A stretch of DNA of 44,595 nucleotides, from positions 1 to 44,595 of the forward strand of contig JAZRZI010000005.1 in the NCBI GenBank assembly GCA_045601325.1. The letters run 5' to 3'. The position numbers were made by a program, and so were the translations under genes. Shown piece by piece: positions 8,695-16,454 of the stretch. Under the pieces are notes generated by a model, which worked only from the letters and a program-made list of their open reading frames with translations, searched no databases and had not been told where the DNA came from. This DNA is from JAZRZI01 sp045601325 (GTDB taxonomy: Bacteria; Bacillota_I; Bacilli_A; RFN20; CAG-826). Position 1 is the stretch's first letter; each line of letters begins with the position of its first letter.

Positions 8695-8721
8695 TTGTGA
8701 TAATATCTTTTTAGATATAAA
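8695..8721 (+). promoter_or_regulatory. Promoter of the second GNAT gene (leaderless)
   Basis: TTGTGA (8695-8700) and TATAAA (8716-8721) lie 15 bases apart. The ATG at 8730 is eight bases after the -10 box, and no ribosome binding site is present. Confidence 0.55.
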
Positions 8722-8729
8722 CTAATCTT

Positions 8730-9251
8730 ATGGATCTAGAAACAGATAGATTATATTTCAAAGAAATAACTGATGATGATTTTGATAATCTTAAAAGCAT
8801 TATTTGCGATCCTTTCACTATGAAATATTATCCATGTCCTTACGATGATAAAGGTGTACAAAGATGGATTGATTGGTGTAAAGGATGCTACGCAAAAAGG
8901 GGATTCGGACTTTTTGGAGTGTATTTGAAATCTAACAACAAATTTATTGGTGACTGTGGTATTACTTTACAAAATATACACGGTAATGAAGTTTTTGAAA
9001 TTGGTTATCACATTCATAAAGATTATTGGAATAATGGTTACGCTAGTGAAGCTAGCCAATTCTTTAAGAAATATTTTTTTAGAAATGAAATCGCTAATGA
9101 AGTATATTCATTTATGAATAAAGATAATATCGCTTCTAGAAAAGTCGCTATTAAGAATGGAATGAGTCTTGTTGATTCATATTATCAAGATAACGAAGAA
9201 TTAGTCGTATACAAAATTACTTTAGAAGAATTTATAAGGAAGGGTAAATAA
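8730..9251 (+). CDS. GNAT acetyltransferase, RimJ/RimL-like
   Basis: The 173-residue product begins LETDRLYFKEI and has EIGYHIHKDYWNNGYASEASQFF and NKDNIASRKVAIKNGM, the same three blocks as the GNAT at 8143. It resembles RimJ/RimL acetyltransferases that modify amines or protein N-termini; the acceptor is unknown. The start is fixed by a -10 box eight bases upstream and lacks a Shine-Dalgarno site. The serine dehydratase gene begins two bases after its stop, and the last codons of this gene carry that gene's AAGGAAGGG ribosome site, so the two form an operon. Confidence 0.85.
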   Translation: MDLETDRLYFKEITDDDFDNLKSIICDPFTMKYYPCPYDDKGVQRWIDWCKGCYAKRGFGLFGVYLKSNNKFIGDCGITLQNIHGNEVFEIGYHIHKDYWNNGYASEASQFFKKYFFRNEIANEVYSFMNKDNIASRKVAIKNGMSLVDSYYQDNEELVVYKITLEEFIRKGK

Positions 9252-9253
9252 TT

Positions 9254-10459
9254 ATGGAAGGTCTTAAACATTTGTATCGTATTGGTAATGGCCCATCAAG
9301 CAGTCACACAATTGCTCCAATGAACGCTACTCGCCATTTGCTTAAAAAATATCCTAATACAGTTAAAGCCGAGGTAACTCTTTTTGGCTCTTTAGCGTTA
9401 ACTGGCAAGGGACACTTCACCGATTTATCTATTAAAAAAGCTTTCGGCGATATTCCTTGTGAAGTGTTTTTCGACTATAAAAATTTAGATAAACCACACA
9501 TTAATACATTTGATTTCAAATTCTTTTTAGACAATGGTGAAATTGCTGAAGAAGAAGCGTATTCTGTCGGTGGTGGTGAATATGAAATCAAAAGCGAACC
9601 TAAAAAAATGATTCCTGAGGTTTACAAAGAAAAGAATCTTAAAGAAATAATTGAAGTTTGTAAAAAGAACAACTGGAGACTTTACGAATACGTATATCAT
9701 CACGAACCAAATATCAAAGAGTATCTCATTGAAGTTTGGCATGTTATGCAAGCCGCTATTGAAAGAGGCATGCACACTAAAGGCAAGCTTCCTGGCAAAC
9801 TAGGTGTTGATAGAAAAGCCCCTTCTTTCATAGAAAGCAATCACCCAAATGAATCTTTATCCACTAAATCTTATAGATTAATTTCTTGTTATGCTTTTGC
9901 TGTTAGCGAAGAAAATGCTAGTGGAGGTCTTGTTGTTACTGCTCCAACATGTGGCAGTGCTGGTACATTACCAAGCATGCTTAAATATATGGCGGATACT
10001 TATCACGATGATGACGATTATGTTGCCAATGCTTTAGCAACAGCAGGCATTGTTGGTAACTGTATCAAACATAATGGTTCTATAAGTGGTGCGGAAGCGG
10101 GTTGCCAAGCAGAAATTGGTAGTGCGTGTGCAATGGCAGCAGCTGCCTTAGCAGAACTTCGCAAATACAACTTAGATCAAATTGATTGTGCGGCAGAAAT
10201 TGCTTTAGAGCATAATCTTGGTTTAACTTGTGACCCAATCGATGGATACGTTCAAATTCCATGCATTGAAAGGAACGCTGTGGCGGCTTCAAAAGCTATT
10301 ATGTCTTGTTACATTGCTGAATTCTCTTATAAATCATCTTCCATCTCTTTTGATGAAATAGTGGAAGTTATGTTACAAACAGGTAAAGACTTAGACCAAC
10401 GTTATAGAGAAACTTCCTTAGCAGGTTTAGCTACAACCCACATAAAATATGGCGAATAA
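9254..10459 (+). CDS. sdaA: L-serine dehydratase, iron-sulfur dependent, single chain
   Basis: The enzyme deaminates L-serine to pyruvate and ammonia with an oxygen-labile [4Fe-4S] cluster. At 401 residues it is a fused beta-alpha form, somewhat shorter than the approximately 455-residue E. coli enzymes. The N-terminal beta domain has GPSSSHTIAP. The alpha part has ASGGLVVTAPTCGSAG, then GSISGAEAGCQAEIGSACAMAAAAL and NLGLTCDPIDGYVQIPCIERN, which supply the cluster cysteines and the substrate serine-binding motifs. Pyruvate made here joins the product of the decarboxylase operon. It is cotranscribed with the upstream GNAT gene. Confidence 0.92.
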   Translation: MEGLKHLYRIGNGPSSSHTIAPMNATRHLLKKYPNTVKAEVTLFGSLALTGKGHFTDLSIKKAFGDIPCEVFFDYKNLDKPHINTFDFKFFLDNGEIAEEEAYSVGGGEYEIKSEPKKMIPEVYKEKNLKEIIEVCKKNNWRLYEYVYHHEPNIKEYLIEVWHVMQAAIERGMHTKGKLPGKLGVDRKAPSFIESNHPNESLSTKSYRLISCYAFAVSEENASGGLVVTAPTCGSAGTLPSMLKYMADTYHDDDDYVANALATAGIVGNCIKHNGSISGAEAGCQAEIGSACAMAAAALAELRKYNLDQIDCAAEIALEHNLGLTCDPIDGYVQIPCIERNAVAASKAIMSCYIAEFSYKSSSISFDEIVEVMLQTGKDLDQRYRETSLAGLATTHIKYGE

Positions 10460-10479
10460 GACTAAATAAGTTAAAGGTG

Positions 10480-10485
10480 TATTAT
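10480..10485 (+). promoter_or_regulatory. Possible -10 box of the DUF6273-like lipoprotein gene
   Basis: TATTAT lies nine bases before the ATG at 10495. No clear -35 box is seen. An AAAGGTG sits just upstream, 15 bases or more from the ATG, which is too far to be an ordinary ribosome site. Confidence 0.4.
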
Positions 10486-10494
10486 TAAATTAGT

Positions 10495-11307
10495 ATGAAA
10501 AAGAAACTTTTGTTATCATTTCCTATTTTATTGGTTTCATTAGTTAGTTGTTCAAAAGGTGAAAAACAACCTAAGGTTAATGATACAAATTTTCCTAATA
10601 TAAACACCGAACATACAGTAGTGACTTATGGCTATTACCCTCAAACAAGAGTGAAGGAACAAGAAGTGGTTAATTATTTAAACACTCTAGATGATTCTTA
10701 TAAGAATGAAGTAGGATATTATTTATTCAATAATGATTTTTATTATCCATTCAAAGCTAGACCAACATCCGCGAAATATCAATTTGATGATGCTGATTAT
10801 ATTGTTGGTGGTGAGACATATTGGTTTAAAGTTGAACCAATTGAATGGAATGTAATATCTAGTAAAGGGAACGATTACTTTGTAACCACTAAACTACTTC
10901 TTGATCACGCAATTTATAGTGAATCTGATAACAACTATAAAAATAGCGAGCAACGCAGATGGATGAATGATGATTTTCTCAATATGGCGTTTTATCTTGG
11001 CAAATCTAAGATTAAAGTTACTGAAGTTGATAATTCTTTGAAAAGCACAACTGATGGTTTCAACAACAACACTTGTGAAAACACAAAAGATAAGTTATTT
11101 GCATTATCAAAAGAAGAATTGCTCGTTACAAATAATGGTTTTAACGCAATCGATCAAAAAGATAGTAAAAGAGCGTGCAAAGTTACCGATTTTGCCAGAG
11201 CAAGAGGTGCAGCTTACACCGCTGGAGTCAATACAAATGGATGGTATTGGACTAGATCTCCTCATAGCTTTAACAAAACATCCGCTACATATGTTAGTGA
11301 TGTTTGA
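10495..11307 (+). CDS. DUF6273-like lipoprotein, interrupted by an in-frame TGA
   Basis: The 270-residue product has a signal peptide with lipobox LVSC (C19) and a C-terminal domain resembling the DUF6273 family of Bacillota surface proteins. The marks are YGYYPQTRV near the start, IEWNVISSKGNDYFVTTKLLLDH, NSEQRRWMNDDFLNMAF, and WYWTRSPHSFN near the end. The family normally closes with a short G-x-L segment and a (V/I)RPAxxV block. Here a TGA at 11305-11307 comes first and the missing block lies in the same frame downstream. The gene is thus either truncated by one nonsense mutation or read through. The frame continues to a TAG at 11398, overlapping the next gene by 11 bases. The domain's function is unknown. 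Confidence 0.7.
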   Translation: MKKKLLLSFPILLVSLVSCSKGEKQPKVNDTNFPNINTEHTVVTYGYYPQTRVKEQEVVNYLNTLDDSYKNEVGYYLFNNDFYYPFKARPTSAKYQFDDADYIVGGETYWFKVEPIEWNVISSKGNDYFVTTKLLLDHAIYSESDNNYKNSEQRRWMNDDFLNMAFYLGKSKIKVTEVDNSLKSTTDGFNNNTCENTKDKLFALSKEELLVTNNGFNAIDQKDSKRACKVTDFARARGAAYTAGVNTNGWYWTRSPHSFNKTSATYVSDV

Positions 11308-11400
11308 ACATTAGATGATACAATAATTCCTGGACAAAGCAACAATTCAATTAGACCTGCAATGCACGTTTTGGTGGAAGGAGAAACTTATGTCAATTAG
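11305..11400 (+). other. In-frame continuation of the lipoprotein beyond the TGA
   Basis: After the TGA the same frame stays open for 30 codons to TAG at 11398-11400. It encodes TLDDTIIPG and then SIRPAMHVLVEGETYVN, which looks like the normal end of a DUF6273 domain. The TGA falls where the family usually has glycine, one base away from GGA. Confidence 0.7.
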
Positions 11401-12577
11401 AATATGCCCTGAATGTGGTGGTAAATGTACAGATACAAGAAATGATTGTCCGCACTGTGGATATGTTTTCCCAAAAGTTGAAATTACTAATTTTGAAAAA
11501 GTTAACGACAAAAACATAAGAACAAATATTGTCAGTATTAAATGCCCACATTGTGGTTCTAATGATGTTACCGCTATAGATTCTGAAAATTACAAATGCA
11601 ATGTTTGCGATTCTACTTTTATGCTAGACAAGGGTCCAGATACAGTTATCAATGGTAATATCATTATTAATGAAAGTAATGTTCGTAAATACGCAGACGA
11701 AAAGTCGTTCACAAAAGGTTTTACTTGCAAAGCAAATATTGATAAAAGTCTTTTCGTTAAAAGAGTTTACGAGTTTTTAAGAGACTCTAAAGACACTCCT
11801 GTTGATATATTCGAAGCAAAGGTAAGCGAAGTATCCGAAACATATGTTGACATTATGTACGCAAAAGGATGCACAGATACCAGCGCATTTAGTTATGCAT
11901 ATGTAAGAAATGACAATAACGTAGAATTTGGAAAAGTAGAAGCGGAGAAGATTGAAAACGCAATTAACTGTGCTAAACTTACTGAATTTGTCGAAGTTAG
12001 TACAAGTGAATTATCAAAGATTAAATTATGTGACAAAGCTTTAGAAAGAGTGAAACTTGCAATCCATGATAAGCTTTACACATCTCACATAGTATCGCTT
12101 GCAGATTCAATCACAGGAAATAGAACCAAGAGAAGAATCAATCTTTTAGATATCGTCTATTATAAGATTCCTATTTACTACGTAACTATTGAACTAAGAG
12201 GCGTTAAGAACGTCATTTATACGCCTGCAATAGGACAATTATCTTTATACACTCGTGCTTATAAACCTTTCTCTTTTTCTGAAGCTGAAATTCAATGGAA
12301 TGAAAACTTTAGAAAACGCAAAAAAAGAAGTAGAAGTCTTAATATAGTTTTTGTTGTTTTATCCTTTGTGATGTTTATATGTGGCCCTGCAGTAGGAATA
12401 CCGACCGGACTAGTTTTCCTTACGCCATTATTATCTATTCTAGGTATTGTGTTATTGTCTCTATTTGTTGTAAGGTTTAACAAAATTAACACCAAATATA
12501 AGAAAATACTTGAAGAGCACGATAAAGAAATAGAAGAAACAAAATCCAAAAATTGTAGCTTAAAATCAATTCTATAA
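11390..12577 (+). CDS. Zinc-ribbon membrane protein of unknown function
   Basis: The 395-residue protein carries two N-terminal zinc ribbons: CPECGGKCTDTRNDCPHCGY (from residue 5) and CPHCGSNDVTAIDSENYKC with CNVC (about residues 53-76). A middle domain of about 220 residues follows. Near the C-terminus are two adjacent hydrophobic helices (about 313-330 and 337-360), then a lysine- and glutamate-rich tail. The likely topology is a cytoplasmic ribbon and middle domain anchored by a hairpin. I do not recognise the middle domain. The AAGGAGA ribosome site lies in the tail of the lipoprotein frame, and the start overlaps that frame by 11 bases, so the two are an operon and may work together. Confidence 0.75.
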   Translation: MSIRICPECGGKCTDTRNDCPHCGYVFPKVEITNFEKVNDKNIRTNIVSIKCPHCGSNDVTAIDSENYKCNVCDSTFMLDKGPDTVINGNIIINESNVRKYADEKSFTKGFTCKANIDKSLFVKRVYEFLRDSKDTPVDIFEAKVSEVSETYVDIMYAKGCTDTSAFSYAYVRNDNNVEFGKVEAEKIENAINCAKLTEFVEVSTSELSKIKLCDKALERVKLAIHDKLYTSHIVSLADSITGNRTKRRINLLDIVYYKIPIYYVTIELRGVKNVIYTPAIGQLSLYTRAYKPFSFSEAEIQWNENFRKRKKRSRSLNIVFVVLSFVMFICGPAVGIPTGLVFLTPLLSILGIVLLSLFVVRFNKINTKYKKILEEHDKEIEETKSKNCSLKSIL

Positions 12578-12579
12578 AG

Positions 12580-12607
12580 AGAAATCCTGTTGGGTTTCTT
12601 TTTTTAT
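12580..12607 (+). terminator. Terminator after the zinc-ribbon gene
   Basis: AGAAATCC (12580-12587) pairs with GGGTTTCT (12592-12599) around TGTT, followed by eight T. Confidence 0.85.
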
Positions 12608-12633
12608 ATTTTATGTTCATTATTTAATATAAT

Positions 12634-12649
12634 ATGTGCATATGCGCAT
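12634..12649. promoter_or_regulatory. Near-perfect palindrome upstream of the pckA promoter
   Basis: ATGTGCAT-ATGCGCAT is a 16-base inverted repeat with one mismatched pair. It ends eight bases before the -35 box of pckA, where an activator or repressor of the operon could bind. No regulator gene is beside it. Confidence 0.4.
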
Positions 12650-12657
12650 TTATTTCT

Positions 12658-12686
12658 TTGAAATATTATTAAACTTGATTTATAAT
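12658..12686 (+). promoter_or_regulatory. Promoter of the pckA-oad operon
   Basis: TTGAAA (12658-12663) and TATAAT (12681-12686) have a 17-base spacer. The leader is about 37 bases long and carries GAGGT before the ATG at 12731. Confidence 0.75.
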
Positions 12687-12730
12687 TACTCTGATTTTGC
12701 GAAAATTTGCAGATCAAGTGAGGTAAATAC

Positions 12731-14335
12731 ATGAAAAAATTAGATTTAACAAAGTATGGAATCACTGGTACAACAGAGGTTGTATACAATCCTTCCTACG
12801 AACTCTTATTTGAAGAAGAGACAAAAGAAACATTAGAAGGCTATGAAGTTGGCCAACAAACAGAACTCGGTGCAGTGAACGTTATGACTGGTGTCTATAC
12901 TGGTCGTTCTCCAAAGGACAAATTCATTGTCATGGATGAAAACAGCAAAGACACAGTTTGGTGGACATCTCCTGAATACAAGAATGATAACCACCCAGCA
13001 AGTAAAGAAGCATGGGAAGCATGCAAAAAGATTGCCGTTAAAGAATTATCAAATAAAAAATTATTCGTCGTTGATGCTTATTGCGGTGCTAACAAAGACA
13101 CACGTATGGCAGTTAGATTCATCGTCGAAGTTGCATGGCAAGCACATTTCATCAGAAATATGTTTATCAAACCTACAGCAGAAGAATTAGAAGCATTTGA
13201 ACCAGATTTCGTTGTTTATAACGCATCTAAAGCAAAAGTTGAAAACTTCCAAGAATTAGGTTTAAACAGTGAAACAGCAGTAGTGTTCAACATTACTTCA
13301 AGAGAACAAGTTATCATCAATACTTGGTATGGTGGTGAAATGAAGAAAGGTATGTTCTCTATGATGAACTATTACTTACCACTTAAAGGTATGGCAAGTA
13401 TGCACTGTTCCGCTAATACAGATATGAATGGTGAAAATACCGCTATCTTCTTTGGTTTATCCGGCACAGGCAAAACAACATTATCAACTGATCCAAAAAG
13501 ATTATTAATTGGTGACGATGAACACGGTTGGGATGACAATGGTGTCTTCAACTTTGAAGGTGGTTGCTATGCAAAAGTTATCAATCTTGATAAAGAGAGC
13601 GAACCAGATATCTATAATGCTATTAGAAGGAATGCATTATTAGAAAACGTTACTGTTGATGAAAATGGCAAAATTGATTTTGCTGATAAGTCAGTAACTG
13701 AAAATACTCGTGTATCTTACCCAATTGATCATATTAAAAATATTGTAAGACCTATTAGCTCTGCTCCAGCAGCTAAGAATGTTATCTTCCTTTCTGCCGA
13801 TGCATTTGGTGTCTTACCTCCAGTTTCAATCCTCACACCAGAACAAACACAATATTACTTCTTATCTGGTTTCACTGCTAAATTAGCAGGTACAGAAAGA
13901 GGTATTACAGAACCTACACCTACATTCTCAGCATGTTTCGGTCAAGCATTCCTCGAATTGCACCCAACAAAATACGCTGAAGAATTAGTTAAGAAAATGC
14001 AAGCTAGTGGTGCTAAAGCATACTTAGTCAACACTGGTTGGAATGGTTCTGGCAAACGTATCTCTATTAAAGATACACGTGGCATCATCGATGCTATCTT
14101 AGATGGCTCTATCAATAATGCTCCTACGAAAGTAATTCCACACTTCAATTTAGAAGTTCCAACACAATTACCAGGTGTTGATAGCAAGATTTTAGATCCA
14201 AGAGATACTTATGCAAATGCATCTATTTGGGAAAACAAAGCTCTTGATTTGGCTTCTAGATTCATTAAGAACTTTGAAAAATATGAAGGAAACCAAGCTG
14301 GCAAAGCATTAGTTAAAGCTGGACCTACAAAATAG
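12731..14335 (+). CDS. pckA: Phosphoenolpyruvate carboxykinase (ATP)
   Basis: The enzyme interconverts oxaloacetate + ATP with PEP + CO2 + ADP. The 534-residue length is typical of the ATP class. The P-loop GLSGTGKTT is at residues 242-250, the metal-binding DDEHGW block follows, and TGRSPKDKF near residue 57 and SAYFLSGFTAKLAGTE-like QYYFLSGFTAKLAG are also family signatures. It leads an eight-gene operon and is followed 21 bases later by oxaloacetate decarboxylase alpha. Since the next enzymes consume oxaloacetate, the likely direction is PEP carboxylation, making ATP. This is inference from context; the sequence itself does not fix the direction. Confidence 0.97.
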   Translation: MKKLDLTKYGITGTTEVVYNPSYELLFEEETKETLEGYEVGQQTELGAVNVMTGVYTGRSPKDKFIVMDENSKDTVWWTSPEYKNDNHPASKEAWEACKKIAVKELSNKKLFVVDAYCGANKDTRMAVRFIVEVAWQAHFIRNMFIKPTAEELEAFEPDFVVYNASKAKVENFQELGLNSETAVVFNITSREQVIINTWYGGEMKKGMFSMMNYYLPLKGMASMHCSANTDMNGENTAIFFGLSGTGKTTLSTDPKRLLIGDDEHGWDDNGVFNFEGGCYAKVINLDKESEPDIYNAIRRNALLENVTVDENGKIDFADKSVTENTRVSYPIDHIKNIVRPISSAPAAKNVIFLSADAFGVLPPVSILTPEQTQYYFLSGFTAKLAGTERGITEPTPTFSACFGQAFLELHPTKYAEELVKKMQASGAKAYLVNTGWNGSGKRISIKDTRGIIDAILDGSINNAPTKVIPHFNLEVPTQLPGVDSKILDPRDTYANASIWENKALDLASRFIKNFEKYEGNQAGKALVKAGPTK

Positions 14336-14356
14336 TTTTAAAAAAGGAAAATATTT

Positions 14357-15742
14357 ATGGGCGTTAAGATTGTTGAAACAGCCTTACGTGATGGACCACA
14401 ATCTTTATTCGCAACTAGAATGACTACTGACGAAGTAGTTGAATTAGCCAAAGTCTTAGATGATGCTGGTTACTATGCGATGGAAGTTTGGGGCGGCGCA
14501 ACTTTTGATGCATGTCTCCGCTTCTTAAACGAAGATCCTTGGGAACGTCTTAGAAAAGTAAGAGCTGTCTGTAAAAAGACAAAGCTTCAAATGCTCTTTA
14601 GAGGACAAAACATTCTTGGATATCGTCACTATAGTGATGATGTTGTCGATATGTTCTGCAAGAAGAGTATTGAAAATGGTATCGATGTCATCCGTGTTTT
14701 CGATGCCTTAAACGATGTAAGAAACTTAAGACAAGCTGTTATTTCTACAAAGAAATATGGTGCAGAATGTCAAATTGCCCTATCTTACACAACTTCACCA
14801 GTTCATACCGTTGAATACTATGTGAACTTTGCAAAAGAAGTTGAAAAGTTAGGCGCTGATTCAATTTGTATCAAAGATATGGCGGGTGTTATGACACCTA
14901 ACGATGCATTTGAATTAATCTCTGCTATTAAGAAAAACACAAAATTACCAGTTGAATTACATAGTCACTGCACAGCTGGTATATGTGAAATGACTTATAG
15001 ATCAGCTATTGAAGCTGGTGTAGATAGAATTGACTGCTGTTTATCACCACTTAGTGGTGGTACTGCTCAACCATCTACTCAAGCATTCAATACTGTGCTA
15101 CAGGGCACTAAGTATGATCCAGAACTCAATGTTGATGCCCTTCATAAAGCAGAACCATTAATGGAAAAAGTTAGAGCAAAATACGTCGCTAATGGTTTAT
15201 TAAATCCAAAAGCATTATCAGTTAACCCTAACATTCTTAAATACCAAGTCCCTGGCGGTATGCTTTCTAATTTAATGAAACAATTAAAAGACCAAAACGC
15301 TATGGATAAGTATGATTTGGTGTTGGAAGAAGTTCCTAGAGTTAGAAAAGATATGGGCTATCCACCTCTTGTTACTCCATTATCTCAAATGGTGGGTACA
15401 CAAGCAGTTCTTAATGTTATCTCTGGTGAACGTTATAAAATGGTCGCTAAGGAAATTAAGGAATATTTACATGGTAGATATGGTAAATGGCCTAGCGAAG
15501 TTAATGAAGACGTTAAGAAGAAAATTATCGGTGATGACGAAGTCATTACTTGCCGTCCAGCTGATTTATTAAAACCTGAATTTGAATCCATGAAGGAAAA
15601 ATACAAAGACATCGCTAGATGTGATGAAGACGTATTATCCTTGGCATTATTCGAAGCAGTCGCTACAGAATTCTTACAAAAGAAATATGGTTTAGTGAAA
15701 GCTGAAGAAAATGAAGTCGTGGAATTCAATATGGTATTCTAG
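14357..15742 (+). CDS. oadA: Oxaloacetate decarboxylase alpha subunit (carboxyltransferase)
   Basis: This subunit moves the carboxyl group from oxaloacetate to biotin on the carrier protein. The 461 residues are the carboxyltransferase TIM barrel and conserved C-terminal domain; the biotinyl domain found at the end of longer homologues (about 590 residues) is missing and is encoded by the separate gene at 16109. VETALRDGPQS holds metal ligand D12, CIKDMAG holds the carboxylated lysine K173, and HSHCTAG holds metal ligands H202 and H204. An AAAGGA site precedes the ATG. Pyruvate carboxylase subunit B is the closest alternative, but the beta and gamma pump subunits downstream settle the role. 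Confidence 0.92.
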   Translation: MGVKIVETALRDGPQSLFATRMTTDEVVELAKVLDDAGYYAMEVWGGATFDACLRFLNEDPWERLRKVRAVCKKTKLQMLFRGQNILGYRHYSDDVVDMFCKKSIENGIDVIRVFDALNDVRNLRQAVISTKKYGAECQIALSYTTSPVHTVEYYVNFAKEVEKLGADSICIKDMAGVMTPNDAFELISAIKKNTKLPVELHSHCTAGICEMTYRSAIEAGVDRIDCCLSPLSGGTAQPSTQAFNTVLQGTKYDPELNVDALHKAEPLMEKVRAKYVANGLLNPKALSVNPNILKYQVPGGMLSNLMKQLKDQNAMDKYDLVLEEVPRVRKDMGYPPLVTPLSQMVGTQAVLNVISGERYKMVAKEIKEYLHGRYGKWPSEVNEDVKKKIIGDDEVITCRPADLLKPEFESMKEKYKDIARCDEDVLSLALFEAVATEFLQKKYGLVKAEENEVVEFNMVF

Positions 15743-15753
15743 GAGGAGTAGTC

Positions 15754-16107
15754 ATGAATAAGTTATACGCAATTCTTGATGGATCTGAAATAGGCGGTCC
15801 AGCCTTAAAAGATTTCTCCATCCCAGTATTAGTTGCTATCCTCATGGTGTTTGCTATCTTGGGTATCATCATAGGTATAACAACATTAATCTTTAAACTT
15901 ACAGGTTTGTTTGATATGAAAAAACAACTTGATGCTAATAAGAAGAATAATGCTGTCCCCGTAGCGACAAATGTTGAAAATAATGCAAAAAAAGAAGTTA
16001 TCATCAATGAAGATGATATGATGGTAGCTGCATTAATTGCTTCTATCGATTATCAAAACGAAATTAAATCGGACGTCAGAGTAGTGTCCGTTAAGGAGAT
16101 TAAATAA
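15754..16107 (+). CDS. oadG: Oxaloacetate decarboxylase gamma subunit
   Basis: This small membrane subunit holds the sodium-pump complex together. The 117-residue protein has one strong membrane helix (about residues 25-48), a polar cytoplasmic region, and a C-terminal segment INEDDMMVAALIASIDYQNE that resembles the conserved end of OadG domains. It starts 11 bases after oadA behind a strong AGGAGGA site, and it ends one base before the biotin carrier gene. Sequence identity in this family is low, and the call rests on size, topology, the C-terminal motif and gene order. Confidence 0.85.
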   Translation: MNKLYAILDGSEIGGPALKDFSIPVLVAILMVFAILGIIIGITTLIFKLTGLFDMKKQLDANKKNNAVPVATNVENNAKKEVIINEDDMMVAALIASIDYQNEIKSDVRVVSVKEIK

Positions 16108-16108
16108 C

Positions 16109-16450
16109 ATGAAAGTCTATAAAGTTAAAGTTAATGGTAAAGTCTACGAAGTAGAACTTGAATCCGTTAGTGAAGTTAAAGGTAGCATTGCTGCTCCAGT
16201 AGCAGAAGCTTCAAAGGCTGCTCCAACAGCAAGTGGTAGCGCAACAATTAACGCTCCTATTGGCGGTAAAGTATTAAGCGTATCTGTCAAAGTTGGCGAT
16301 ACAGTAAAGAAAGGCCAAACAGTTGCAGTTATCGAAGCAATGAAACTTGAAAATGAAGTTCCTGCAACAGTTGAAGGCAAAGTTGTTGATATCAAAGTCT
16401 CAAAAGGCTCTGATGTTGCAAATGGAGACGTTTTAATCGTTTTAGGCTAA
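16109..16450 (+). CDS. Biotin carboxyl carrier protein of the decarboxylase
   Basis: The 113-residue protein carries biotin between the alpha and beta subunits. The N-terminal part (MKVYKVKVNGKVYEVELE) is the usual tail strand, followed by an alanine- and proline-rich linker (28-43) and a biotinyl/lipoyl domain. The biotin acceptor is K79 in EAMKLEN. A GGAGATTAA site precedes it. It replaces the biotin domain that is absent from the alpha subunit, and the biotin ligase at 17740 is in the same operon. Confidence 0.95.
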   Translation: MKVYKVKVNGKVYEVELESVSEVKGSIAAPVAEASKAAPTASGSATINAPIGGKVLSVSVKVGDTVKKGQTVAVIEAMKLENEVPATVEGKVVDIKVSKGSDVANGDVLIVLG

Positions 16451-16454
16451 TTTT

